A stretch of 64,000 nucleotides of DNA from the NCBI GenBank assembly GCA_040902845.1, contig JBBDWM010000016.1:67190-131189 (forward strand), in the 5' to 3' direction. This document shows positions 16,137 to 24,078 of the stretch, one piece after another. The notes below the pieces were generated by a model. That model had not been told where the DNA came from. It searched no databases and saw nothing but the letters and a program-made list of their open reading frames with translations. Every line of letters starts with the position of its first letter. Positions within the stretch are counted from its first letter, which is position 1. The translations under genes were made by a program, and so were the position numbers. This stretch comes from JALYNX01 sp040902845 (GTDB taxonomy: Bacteria; Actinomycetota; Acidimicrobiia; Spongiisociales; ZC4RG35).

Positions 16137-16445
16137 TCACCCGCCGATCCCGTTGATGCGATCGAGCAGTTCCTGATCGATCATGGTCCGGTACTCGGGG
16201 TGGTGCTCGATCCAGGAGGCGATGAACGGGCAGAGTGGCACGATCGTCCCGCCTTTGGCCCTGACGTCATCAAGTGCAAAGCGGGCTAGCGCCGAGCCCA
16301 CGCCTTTGCCTTCGTAGTCGGGGTTGACCTCGGTGTGGACGAAGATGTGACGACCGGCCCGCAACTGGTAGACGGCGATCGCTATCACCTCGCCATCGAT
16401 CTCGGCCACGTAGCGATGCTGCTCCGGATCGTCCCGGAACTGCAC
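16137..16445 (-). CDS. short GNAT-fold N-acetyltransferase (YidJ-like)
   Basis: A 102-residue protein matching the minimal GNAT family: YVAEIDGEVIAIAVYQL is the central strand pair, and HTEVNPDYEGKGVGSALARF is the acetyl-CoA-binding loop (consensus E-V-x-P-x-x-x-G-K-G-x-G). The end, VPLCPFIASWIEHHPEYR, is the usual C-terminus of these about 95-residue enzymes. Substrate unknown. Its 3' end faces the vapB upstream region. Confidence 0.85.
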   Translation of the reverse strand: MQFRDDPEQHRYVAEIDGEVIAIAVYQLRAGRHIFVHTEVNPDYEGKGVGSALARFALDDVRAKGGTIVPLCPFIASWIEHHPEYRTMIDQELLDRINGIGG

Positions 16446-16578
16446 GTCGAGGGCTTCCTCGTTCCTAGCTTCCGTTGTGATGTCCGAACCTCCTACCTCC
16501 GGTTGACGCTAACGGGCTCGGTGTTGACGACCCGGGTTTCCCGCGGTCAACTTCGGCCAATCGTCGACGCCTAGGGCC

Positions 16579-16625
16579 AAATTGGGATCGCCAGGGGTCA
16601 CATTCGGACCTGTAGATCCCAATTA
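16579..16625. repeat. interspersed palindromic repeat, family 1 copy B
   Basis: Outer arms AAATTGGGA and TCCCAATTA with the inner core CAGGGGTCACATTCGGACCT. It lies in the intergenic stretch between the acetyltransferase start and the cupin gene, and is followed by CGTAGG as in copy E (TAGGTAGG). Confidence 0.85.
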
Positions 16626-16674
16626 CGTAGGATTTCACCCTTTCGGCGGGGGACGTAGTCGAGATCACCGTCGC

Positions 16675-17067
16675 TCAGTGATCTTCAGCGGCGTCGGCTT
16701 CGGCCTTGGTGCGATGGATGGTGCCGTCGGCGTGCTCCGGGGGTGAGTACAGGGAGTAGAGCTTGACCTCATCGCTCCCGGTGTTGACCACGTTGTGCCA
16801 TATCCCGGCCGGCACGATGACGGCCCAGTCGTCTTTCACATCGTGGGTCTCGTCCACCGCCTCTTGAGTGCGGCCGAACTCCACCCGGGCCTGACCCTGT
16901 TCGATGCGGAGGAACTGGTCCCGGTTGTGGTGCGATTCCCACCCGATCTCCTCACATGGGAGGAGACGCATCAGCGTGAGCTGGGCGTGCTCCCCGGTGA
17001 AGACCACTGTTCGGAAATTGGTGTTGTCGAGAGTGAGCTGGTTGATGTCGTCGAGCCATCCGAGCAT
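16675..17067 (-). CDS. cupin-domain protein
   Basis: A 130-residue single-domain cupin. The first motif is recognisable as GWESHHNRDQFLRIEQGQAR, with two histidines and a glutamine in place of glutamate. The second is VIVPAGIWHNVVNTG with the metal-binding histidine. The general shape (mannose-6-phosphate-isomerase-like or storage cupin) gives no substrate. The ATG follows a purine-rich GAGGCGACC. It is a stand-alone gene between a repeat element and two genes of unknown function. Confidence 0.82.
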   Translation of the reverse strand: MLGWLDDINQLTLDNTNFRTVVFTGEHAQLTLMRLLPCEEIGWESHHNRDQFLRIEQGQARVEFGRTQEAVDETHDVKDDWAVIVPAGIWHNVVNTGSDEVKLYSLYSPPEHADGTIHRTKAEADAAEDH

Positions 17068-17114
17068 GGTCGCCTCCTGGTTGCTATCGCTCCGATCCTA
17101 TTGAACGGGCCCCC

Positions 17115-17390
17115 TTAGCCAGGCGGGATATCCGTCGGGTCCCCACCGTCATCTTCGCTCGCACCCCATCGCTCCCTGGCGGCGGTCATGCCCTTATCGA
17201 GGACTTTGCCCAGCTCCTGGGCAGCCTCCTTGGCCGACTCCAGGGCACTCGTTCGGCTGTCCTTGGTGGCATCCCAGGCCGACCTGACCGCGGCTACGAC
17301 CCGGTCAAGGGCCTCTTGTGCCTCATCCACCCATCGATTGCCGGCAGTGTCGCCCGATTCCTTGAATTCATCATGACTGTTGTCTGTCAT
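17115..17390 (-). CDS. small acidic hypothetical protein
   Basis: A 91-residue soluble, charged protein. Residues about 20-75 form a long amphipathic helix (VDEAQEALDRVVAAVRSAWD, then KEAAQELGKVLDKG), and the tail is Asp/Gly/Pro-rich. I do not recognise a family; the helix pattern resembles small stress-associated or coiled-coil proteins in general. It lies 9 bp downstream of the membrane protein gene at 17400-17891 on the same strand, so the two are likely co-transcribed. Confidence 0.6.
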   Translation of the reverse strand: MTDNSHDEFKESGDTAGNRWVDEAQEALDRVVAAVRSAWDATKDSRTSALESAKEAAQELGKVLDKGMTAARERWGASEDDGGDPTDIPPG

Positions 17391-17399
17391 TCGCTCCTC

Positions 17400-17891
17400 C
17401 TATCGCTTCCCTTTTGTTGCGTTCCCGTATTGCGGTCCCTGTTTCGGTGTCGAACTCGTTCCACGAGCCAGTTGGACCACCTCCTTGATGACGGCGATCC
17501 CGGTGCCGACCATGGTGAGGACGATGACGAATCGGGTAAGAGGCTCCCAGTCGACCTGGTAACTCGAGAAGTCAAAGGGAAACACGCGGTACGTCTGGAC
17601 AGCCACTGCCATGCTGATTCCTCCCAGCCCGATCTGACACATCGACTTGAACCAGGATGGGTCGTAGCTGAGATAGATCGCGTTAACAGCGATCGCGGCA
17701 ATAAACGAGAGGTCGATCAGCCAAAGGATCTGTCCGAAATCTGCGGTGAGAAAGGGCAGCCAACCCCATTCGAGGATGTTGTTGGCGATCACCAACATGG
17801 CGAAATTGACAACTATGGCGATGATGTAGCCAAAGCGGGACGCGCCCTGTGGCGTCCTGAGATCTGTGACCCGCTGTTCCGTCGTGGTCAT
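17400..17891 (-). CDS. four-helix membrane protein of unknown function
   Basis: A 163-residue protein. Helices lie at about 20-40 (FGYIIAIVVNFAMLVIANNI), 50-72 (FGQILWLIDLSFIAAIAVNA), 82-102 and 118-140, and the C-terminus is polar and basic. The ATG at 17891 is preferred; an extension to 17972 adds a non-hydrophobic stretch with no family support. Function unknown. Confidence 0.65.
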   Translation of the reverse strand: MTTTEQRVTDLRTPQGASRFGYIIAIVVNFAMLVIANNILEWGWLPFLTADFGQILWLIDLSFIAAIAVNAIYLSYDPSWFKSMCQIGLGGISMAVAVQTYRVFPFDFSSYQVDWEPLTRFVIVLTMVGTGIAVIKEVVQLARGTSSTPKQGPQYGNATKGKR

Positions 17892-17989
17892 CGGAGTCCT
17901 TCTATACGGGATCTTCAGCCAATGGTCGCTGCACGGGGTCACGGCGGCCAGAGGAAAAGGTCCATCTTGCATCCGCCTATCGTCGGCAT

Positions 17990-18448
17990 ATGGCGGATCA
18001 TCCTCTGCGCCCGGTCAAGGTCTCTGCTCACATTTCCGCGCCACCCGACGAGTTATTCGCATTCGTGTCCGACACCCGAAACGACCCTTCGTGGTGTCCC
18101 AACGTGGAGACGGTGGAGTTGGTCGAAGGGTCAGGCGTCGAGGTTGGAGCCCGATTTCGGTTCCACCAGCACCTTGATCGTCCCCGGGCCGAGCGAATCG
18201 AGTTCGACGTCGACTTGGAGGTCATCGCGATTGAGAGCAACTCGATCACCTGGCGGGCCACCGACAAGTTCCAGGAACGTGTGATCCAGCTGAGTGTCGA
18301 GCCAGACGGCGCCGGCTCGAGGATCACTCAGGTCACCACTGCCTCGTTCCAACGGTCGCCCGGGATCGGCAAGTGGGTTTACCCATTTCTCGCCCGAGGC
18401 ACCTTCAAGGAGCAGTTCGGGCAGTTGGCCGCCCATTTCGACAGTTGA
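17990..18448 (+). CDS. SRPBCC (START/polyketide-cyclase-like) family protein
   Basis: A 152-residue protein with the helix-grip pattern: VKVSAHISAPPDELFAFVSD at the start, WCPNVETVELVEGSG, and a C-terminal long helix GTFKEQFGQLAAHFDS. Members bind hydrophobic ligands in a cavity, and no catalytic role can be assigned. The ATG follows closely on the divergent promoter region of the membrane protein at 17400-17891. The next gene, an LLM flavoenzyme, is on the same strand 78 bp downstream. Confidence 0.82.
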   Translation: MADHPLRPVKVSAHISAPPDELFAFVSDTRNDPSWCPNVETVELVEGSGVEVGARFRFHQHLDRPRAERIEFDVDLEVIAIESNSITWRATDKFQERVIQLSVEPDGAGSRITQVTTASFQRSPGIGKWVYPFLARGTFKEQFGQLAAHFDS

Positions 18449-18526
18449 CGTCGAACCCGGCCGACGATCACAGCGGTGGGGCGGTCGGGAATAACCCTGC
18501 TTCGCCGTCGGCTGGACTGTCCTGAC

Positions 18527-19552
18527 ATGGAACTCGGAATCACCACGTTCGCCGAGACATACCCCGACCCGCTGACCGGAGAGAAGGTCAGCCACGGGGA
18601 ACGGCTGCGTCAGGTCGTCGATGAAATCGTCTTGGCGGAAGATGTTGGGCTCGACGTTTACGGGGTTGGGGAGCATCATCGCCCCGATTTCGCCGCCTCT
18701 GCGCCGGCCATTGTCCTGGCTGCTGCCGCTGCCCGAACGAACCGAATACATCTCAGTCCGGCAGTCATCATCCTCAGCTCGGCCGATCCGGTCCGCACCT
18801 TCCAGGATTTCGCGACGCTCGACCTCCTCTCGTCGGGGCGGGCCGAGCTATTGGTGGGAAGAGGGTCATTCATCGAGTCCTTTCCACTCTTCGGCTACTC
18901 ACTGTCCGACTACGACGAGCTCTTCAGCGAGAAGCTCGACCTGTTGTTGGCGATCCGGGACAACGAACGGGTGACCTGGTCGGGCAGGCATCGGAGCCCG
19001 CTCCAGGACCAGCCGATTTATCCCCGTCCCCAACAAGACCCACTACCGGTTTGGGTTGGGGTGGGGGGCACTCCCGAGTCGATCGTGAGGGCCGCCACCC
19101 GAGGGCTTCCCGTTGCTCTCGCCATCATCGGCGGCAACCCCGACCGGTTTTCTTTCTTTGCCGATCTCCACCGGCGCACCCTGGTCGAATCGGGATACGA
19201 CCCCGCCGACGTCCCGCTCGCTGTCCACGCCCACGGCTACATCGGCGATGACCACGAACAAGCCGCCGACGAGTACTACCCCTCCTATGCAGTGGCCATG
19301 TCCACCATCGGACGCGAGCGGGGTTGGGGACCGATGACCCGTCAGCAGTTCGATGTGATGCGAGACCCTGCAGGTTCCTTGGTCCTCGGCGATGTCGAGG
19401 CGGTGGCGGCCAAGATCATCCGAATGCGTGAGGTCCTCGGAATCCAGCGTTTCATGCTGCACATCAGCGTCGGCACCCTTCCCCACGACAAGGTGATGAG
19501 GACGATCGAGCTTTTCGGAACCAAGGTGGCGCCAATCGTCAACGCACCCTGA
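18527..19552 (+). CDS. LLM-class flavin-dependent oxidoreductase
   Basis: A 341-residue TIM-barrel flavoenzyme of the bacterial luciferase-like superfamily. Hallmarks are MELGITTFAETYPDP, VYGVGEHHRPDFAASAPA, NRIHLSPAVIILSSADPVR, the LLSSGRAELLVGRGSF flavin loop, and PVWVGVGGTPESIVRAATRG. It would use FMNH2 (or F420 in some actinomycetes) for a monooxygenase or dehydrogenase reaction. The HH in EHHRPD is typical of the alkanal monooxygenase branch. An upstream extension to 18476 lacks similarity. The gene is followed at once by a family 1 repeat. Confidence 0.92.
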   Translation: MELGITTFAETYPDPLTGEKVSHGERLRQVVDEIVLAEDVGLDVYGVGEHHRPDFAASAPAIVLAAAAARTNRIHLSPAVIILSSADPVRTFQDFATLDLLSSGRAELLVGRGSFIESFPLFGYSLSDYDELFSEKLDLLLAIRDNERVTWSGRHRSPLQDQPIYPRPQQDPLPVWVGVGGTPESIVRAATRGLPVALAIIGGNPDRFSFFADLHRRTLVESGYDPADVPLAVHAHGYIGDDHEQAADEYYPSYAVAMSTIGRERGWGPMTRQQFDVMRDPAGSLVLGDVEAVAAKIIRMREVLGIQRFMLHISVGTLPHDKVMRTIELFGTKVAPIVNAP

Positions 19553-19554
19553 CG

Positions 19555-19601
19555 TAATTGGGACCCCCAGGGCCGTATGTGACCCCTGTGTGTCTCAATT
19601 A
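19555..19601. repeat. interspersed palindromic repeat, family 1 copy C
   Basis: Arms TAATTGGGA and TCTCAATTA with core CAGGGCCGTATGTGACCCCT, starting 2 bp after the LLM gene stop. The right end is partly duplicated downstream (ATTAGGGGTG twice, at about 19598 and 19615). It lies between two convergent genes and could act as a transcription stop. Confidence 0.85.
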
Positions 19602-19615
19602 GGGGTGAGCTCTCA

Positions 19616-20704
19616 TTAGGGGTGGCCCTCCGATACGAAGGTGAGCACTCGGGACCACTGATCGAGAAGGAGCTCTCTGCGATGAGGTCCGGCATTGTGG
19701 ACAGCGGCGACTCCAGCTGCTCCCGATGGGGTGGTGACGATTCCATGCTCGCCAAGGAAGTCCACGGTCTCCAGGGCTTCCTCATCGCTGATGGTGACGA
19801 ACAGGTCGGCGTCCCGGGCCAGGGCGATGAGGGCGAGATGGGACGGCTCCTTGCAATCGAGTCGGCGCATGCTGGAGACCGGACCGTCGGCGCGCACCGC
19901 CCGGCCGGCCCGGATGCTTTCGATGAGACAGGGTGCCCGCTCTGGTTCCACCACCACGAGGACCGGATCGTTACCCCACTGATGACGGGCGAAGGCGGCA
20001 ATCGAGGCAGCCATTCCTCCAACCCCGGCCTGGAGGAAGATATGGGTGGGCGGGTCGGCGATGACATCGATCTGTTCGGCAGCCTCGGCGCCCATCACCA
20101 GATACCCCTCCATCACCTGACGTGGGATCTCGGTGTAGCCGGGCCACGAGGAATCGGAGAGCAGAGTGCAGCCTTCGTCCTCCGCCAAACGTCGGGAGAT
20201 GGCCATGCTCTCCTCGTAGTCGAAACCAGCTCGAACCACCCGGGCTCCGAATTCCTGAAGCCGTTTGGCGAATACCTCGGACACCCGTTCACTGAGCACT
20301 ATCACTGCCTTGGCTCCGAAGATCCGCGCTCCGGCGGCTACCGACAGGCCGTGATTGCCCGCACTCGCAGTCACATAGGTGACGTCCGCCAAAGCTCTGG
20401 CGACCTCATCAGGTGCCCGCTCCCAGTTCCCCCCAAAACGGGCGTCGGCCTCATGGGCGATGACATAGGCCGCACCCAGCGCCTTGAAACTGCCCAAACC
20501 CATCCGGTCTCTCTCGTCTTTGATCCACAGATGCTCGACGCCCAGGGTTGCGGCCAACTTCGGGGAGTCGTGCAACGGGGTGGTGCCGGCCACCGGGCAG
20601 CGGCGGAGCAGGTCCCGAACCGCGCCCACATCGACGCTGAGATCCTGCCCGGGGCGACCGGGGAGCCCATGTGATCGCCAGGGATTGGCCATGACTGAGG
20701 GCAT
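19616..20704 (-). CDS. PLP-dependent lyase, diaminopropionate ammonia-lyase-like
   Basis: A 362-residue fold type II PLP enzyme. TTPLHDSPKLAATLGVEHLW is followed by the lysine motif KDERDRMGLGSFKALGAAYV, typical of DpaL/YgeX and related threonine-dehydratase-like enzymes. VTASAGNHGLSVAAGARIFG binds the phosphate side, and IFLQAGVGGMAASIAAFAR is the glycine-rich loop. The family converts diaminopropionate (or serine/threonine) to a 2-oxo acid and ammonia. It is near the family's usual 370-400 residues, with no regulatory ACT domain. Stand-alone gene; substrate assignment is by similarity of motifs only. Confidence 0.85.
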   Translation of the reverse strand: MPSVMANPWRSHGLPGRPGQDLSVDVGAVRDLLRRCPVAGTTPLHDSPKLAATLGVEHLWIKDERDRMGLGSFKALGAAYVIAHEADARFGGNWERAPDEVARALADVTYVTASAGNHGLSVAAGARIFGAKAVIVLSERVSEVFAKRLQEFGARVVRAGFDYEESMAISRRLAEDEGCTLLSDSSWPGYTEIPRQVMEGYLVMGAEAAEQIDVIADPPTHIFLQAGVGGMAASIAAFARHQWGNDPVLVVVEPERAPCLIESIRAGRAVRADGPVSSMRRLDCKEPSHLALIALARDADLFVTISDEEALETVDFLGEHGIVTTPSGAAGVAAVHNAGPHRRELLLDQWSRVLTFVSEGHP

Positions 20705-20767
20705 CGGGACAAGCTACCGCTGATGGGACCCTCACCCGCCGGGGGTCGAAGCCATAATCACCTGACC

Positions 20768-21259
20768 ATGAATGCATACGTGATCGTCCTTCGGATCCTT
20801 CACATTGGGGGAGGCGTGTTCTGGGCCGGTGCCTTGTTCGTCATTGTCTGGTTCCTAGTGCCCACCGGCCGAGCCGTCGGGCCGGCAGCGGGCCCGTTCA
20901 TGGGCCATCTCATGGGGGCGGCGCGGTTTCCCCAGATCGCCAGTGGTGTCGGGCTCGTCACCATCCTCAGTGGCGCCCTTCTCTACTGGCACGACTTCGG
21001 GGAAATCATTCCTTTCAATGCACCGATGGCCGGGTTTGCGGTGGGAGCGGTGGCAGCAATCACCCTATGGATTGTCGGAACCTTTGCGTTCGCTCCCGCC
21101 AACCGGCGGTTGGGCGCACTTGGGGCCCGTGCCGCGCAAGGGGAGGACGTTGGGGCCGAGATAGGCAGGATCACCGCTTCGCGTGATCGTCTCATCCCGC
21201 TCATGACCACTCTGTTGCTAGTGGCAATTGGGGCGATGGCAATTTCGCGCTATCTGTAG
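20768..21259 (+). CDS. DUF2269-like membrane protein
   Basis: A 163-residue protein with four membrane helices: LRILHIGGGVFWAGALFVIV with the characteristic LHIxxGxFWAG, then about 50-70, 78-100 and 140-160. The pattern is shared by DUF2269 and copper-resistance-D-like membrane proteins; no ligand or function is known. An in-frame extension to 20723 is unlikely because it lacks a ribosome site and the hydrophobic part begins at the chosen ATG. Confidence 0.7.
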   Translation: MNAYVIVLRILHIGGGVFWAGALFVIVWFLVPTGRAVGPAAGPFMGHLMGAARFPQIASGVGLVTILSGALLYWHDFGEIIPFNAPMAGFAVGAVAAITLWIVGTFAFAPANRRLGALGARAAQGEDVGAEIGRITASRDRLIPLMTTLLLVAIGAMAISRYL

Positions 21260-21325
21260 GGCCATAATCGCCATCCGGCCCCATGCGTAGACTCGGTGGC
21301 TGGAATCTGGTGTGAGGTGAGCCCG

Positions 21326-23284
21326 GTGCAGACCGTCGAGATGGGCAGGAAGGCCGTCGAACGCCGCGCTTGGGACGATGCCGTCAGCGCCTTCAATGAA
21401 GTCGATCTGGAGGAGCCTCTTTCACCACACGACCTGGAGCTGCTCGCCGACGCCGCCTGGTGGTCCGGCCATCCCGACGACTCGGTCGATGCCCTCGAGC
21501 GTTCCTTCGCCGGGTACTTGGAGGCAGGGTCTCCCACATCTGCCGCACGGGTCGCGCTTCTGCTCGCCTATCTGGGTGCGAGGCGTTTGGCATCGTCGGT
21601 GTTTGCGGGCTGGAAGGCTCAGGCTGAGCGTCTGTTGGAGGATGAGCCCGAATCCGGCGTCCTTGCCCACCTCAAAGTGCTGGAGATGATCGAGTCCCTC
21701 TTCTTTCGCAACGATTTCGAATCCGGGCTCCTTCTTGCCGATGAGGCGGTCGTGCTGGCGCGGAGACACGGAAATCGTGACGCAGAGTCGACAGCGCTCG
21801 GCTTCAAGGGCGCAACATTGATCTCGGTCGGGCAGTGGCAGGAGGGTATGGCCCTGCTCGACGAGGCAACGGCGGCTGCGCTATCCGGCGAACTCAATCT
21901 GAGATCGGCCAGCGACATCTATTGCACCACCATCGCGGCCTGTCGCAGCATGGCCGACTTTCAGAGAGCCGGAGAGTGGACCGAAGCGGCCGACCGCTGG
22001 ATGACCCGACATTCTGTTGGCGGCTATCCGGGTGTCTGTGGTGTTCATCGGGCCGAACTGAAACGTCTGCGGGGGGATTGGACCGAAGCCGAGGAGGAGG
22101 CGCGTAAATCGTGTCTCACGTTGGAGAAATACCACATCCTCGACGGCGTTGGGTTCGCTCATCATGAGGTCGGCGAAGTCCGGCTCCGAATGGGGGATTT
22201 GAAAGGGGCTGAGGAGTCGTTCCTTGCCGCGTACGAGTTCGGGGATGACGCACAGCCAGGATTCGCTCTCCTGATGCTGGCCAGGGGTGAAGTTGAGGAG
22301 GCCTCTTCCGCCCTTGCCCGGGGCCTGTCCAAGGGAAACGAAGGCGGGCGACAGGACTTGCTCAACAGAGCCCGACTTCTGCCGGCCCAGGTCGAGGTCG
22401 CGCTGGCCCGGGACGACCTTTTGACTGCCAAGAAGGCTGTGAAAGAGCTCGACGAAATCGCATCCGAATTCGATCGGCCCGCCTTTGAGGCGGCCGCGCT
22501 CACCGCGCGTGGCGAGGTCGCCCTGCATGAGGGAGAAGCCGACGTTGCATCCGAGGCACTGGATCGCGCCTGGCGATTGTGGCGGGAGGTGGAGTTTCCC
22601 TATGAAACCGCCAGGGCCCGGATGCTGCTCGGGCAAGCCCGGGCCGCGGCGGGCGATGTTGGCTCTGCCCGAATGGAGTTCGGAGCCGCCCGCTCCACGT
22701 TCATGAAGCTGGGCGCGGTGCTCGACCTGAAGCGCGTCGAAGAGCTTCTCTCTCAGGGGAGGGCGCCGGAAGAGGATCGGGCCCGAGTCACCAAGACGCT
22801 CATGTTCACCGACATCGTTACCTCAACGGATCTGGTCGGGTTGATCGGAGACAAGGACTGGGAGGAGCTGCTTCGCTGGCATGACAAGGAGCTTCGCTCG
22901 GTGTTCGCCAGTCATCGCGGCGAAGAGGTCAGCCACACTGGCGATGGGTTCTTCGTCGCCTTCGAGCACACCGCCGATGCGGTCGATGCTGCGGTCTCGA
23001 TCCAGCGCCGGCTCGCCGATCACCGGCACGAACACGGTTTCTCCCCAACGGTCCGAATAGGCCTGCACAACGTCGAGGTCACCCTGGAGGGAAACGATTA
23101 CCGGGGCCAGGGAGTCCATGCGGCGGCCCGGGTTGGGGCGGTGGCCGGCGGCGAGGAGATCGTCATCACGGCGGCCGGTCTCGAGACGATGGAGGAGTCC
23201 CTCATTTCGGTGTCGGAGCCCCGAACCGTGGAGCTCAAGGGGATCAAGGAGCCGATCGAGGTCTACCTCGTCAACTGGCGTTAA
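21326..23284 (+). CDS. TPR-repeat protein with C-terminal class III nucleotidyl cyclase domain
   Basis: About 652 residues. The first 450 are alpha-helical repeats of TPR type (AAWWSGHPDDSVDALERSFA, later EVRLRMGDLKGAEESFLAAY). The last 170 are an adenylate/guanylate cyclase catalytic domain: KTLMFTDIVTSTDLV (first metal Asp), SHTGDGFFVAFE (second metal Asp), RIGLHNVEVTLEGNDYRGQG and a final GIKEPIEVYLVNW. The usual LuxR DNA-binding domain or AAA+ part of related regulators is absent. Many such proteins make cAMP, but substrate-specifying residues cannot be judged confidently here. GTG 21326 has GGTGA before it; GTG 21296 is the other candidate. Confidence 0.85.
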   Translation: MQTVEMGRKAVERRAWDDAVSAFNEVDLEEPLSPHDLELLADAAWWSGHPDDSVDALERSFAGYLEAGSPTSAARVALLLAYLGARRLASSVFAGWKAQAERLLEDEPESGVLAHLKVLEMIESLFFRNDFESGLLLADEAVVLARRHGNRDAESTALGFKGATLISVGQWQEGMALLDEATAAALSGELNLRSASDIYCTTIAACRSMADFQRAGEWTEAADRWMTRHSVGGYPGVCGVHRAELKRLRGDWTEAEEEARKSCLTLEKYHILDGVGFAHHEVGEVRLRMGDLKGAEESFLAAYEFGDDAQPGFALLMLARGEVEEASSALARGLSKGNEGGRQDLLNRARLLPAQVEVALARDDLLTAKKAVKELDEIASEFDRPAFEAAALTARGEVALHEGEADVASEALDRAWRLWREVEFPYETARARMLLGQARAAAGDVGSARMEFGAARSTFMKLGAVLDLKRVEELLSQGRAPEEDRARVTKTLMFTDIVTSTDLVGLIGDKDWEELLRWHDKELRSVFASHRGEEVSHTGDGFFVAFEHTADAVDAAVSIQRRLADHRHEHGFSPTVRIGLHNVEVTLEGNDYRGQGVHAAARVGAVAGGEEIVITAAGLETMEESLISVSEPRTVELKGIKEPIEVYLVNWR

Positions 23285-23288
23285 CGAA

Positions 23289-23924
23289 TCAGCCCAGACG
23301 CGCTTCGAGACCGTTGATGATGATCTCCAGCCCGAAGGCGAATTCGGAGCCGAACTCGCAGTGTCCCAACAATGGGGCGAGGGCCACAACATGAGGGAAC
23401 CGGTCGCCGAGCCGGGATAGTTGGTTCTCGAGCCCGTCCCAGTCCTTCTCGTGCCAGCTCCCCGAGGACTGTTGGAAGGCGTAGCCCATGGTGTGCGAGG
23501 CCAGCATCTGCCAGGCATGATGCGTCTCTTCGTCGCTGAAGCCTGCAGCGCGGAGAATGCCCAACACCTGGTTCATGAAGATCAGCGACGAGTTGCCGAA
23601 GTTGCCTCGTTGCATCAGAAGGCTCACCACCCAGGGATGGGCCGTGAATTGTTCCATGGCGGCGAGTCCGGTGGTGCGGACCGACACCCGCCAATCTTGT
23701 TCGGGGTCGGGGAGGGGGATCGCCCTGAAAACGTGGTCGATCATGCCGTCTAGGATTTCGTCCTTGTTGGCAACGTGGTTGTAGAGCGACATCGCCTCCA
23801 CCCCGAGCTCGGAGCCGAGCTTGCGCATCGACAGCTCCTCCGCACCGTGCTCGTCGGCAAACGTCACGGCGGCGTCGATGATCCGGTCCCTGTTGAGCGG
23901 GGATCGGGTTTCGATGACGGTCAT
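23289..23924 (-). CDS. TetR-family repressor next to an MMPL transporter
   Basis: A 211-residue TetR regulator. The N-terminal helix-turn-helix is visible (RDRIIDAAVTFADEHGAEEL, then LGVEAMSLYNHVANKDEIL). The ligand domain resembles the TetR_C_1 type found with efflux systems (VSLLMQRGNFGNSSLIFMNQ). It is divergent from the MMPL gene, and a near-perfect palindrome lies on that promoter at 24022-24043. It probably represses the transporter and perhaps itself until a lipid or drug is bound. The extension upstream of 23924 is not typical of the family. Confidence 0.9.
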   Translation of the reverse strand: MTVIETRSPLNRDRIIDAAVTFADEHGAEELSMRKLGSELGVEAMSLYNHVANKDEILDGMIDHVFRAIPLPDPEQDWRVSVRTTGLAAMEQFTAHPWVVSLLMQRGNFGNSSLIFMNQVLGILRAAGFSDEETHHAWQMLASHTMGYAFQQSSGSWHEKDWDGLENQLSRLGDRFPHVVALAPLLGHCEFGSEFAFGLEIIINGLEARLG

Positions 23925-24010
23925 CCCTACATCGTAAGTCAAAAGGGGTCTCCTCGGGTGATGTCGAAGCTGGTTTGACGGTGGGGTGGGCAATGGTGTT
24001 GACAATCGTG

Positions 24011-24043
24011 TTGACAGGGCTTACACCGTACGCTTACAGTGTA
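24011..24043 (+). promoter_or_regulatory. promoter and TetR operator of the MMPL gene
   Basis: TTGACA at 24011-24016 and TACAGT at 24035-24040 make a -35/-10 pair with an 18-bp spacer. Over it lies a 22-bp imperfect palindrome (24022-24043) starting TACACCGTA and ending TACAGTGTA, with 18 of 22 positions symmetric. Binding there would block RNA polymerase. A second TTGACA lies at 23999-24004. Confidence 0.65.
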
Positions 24044-24078
24044 GGTAACTAGTAGTCGAAGAGCAACAGGAGAACAGG

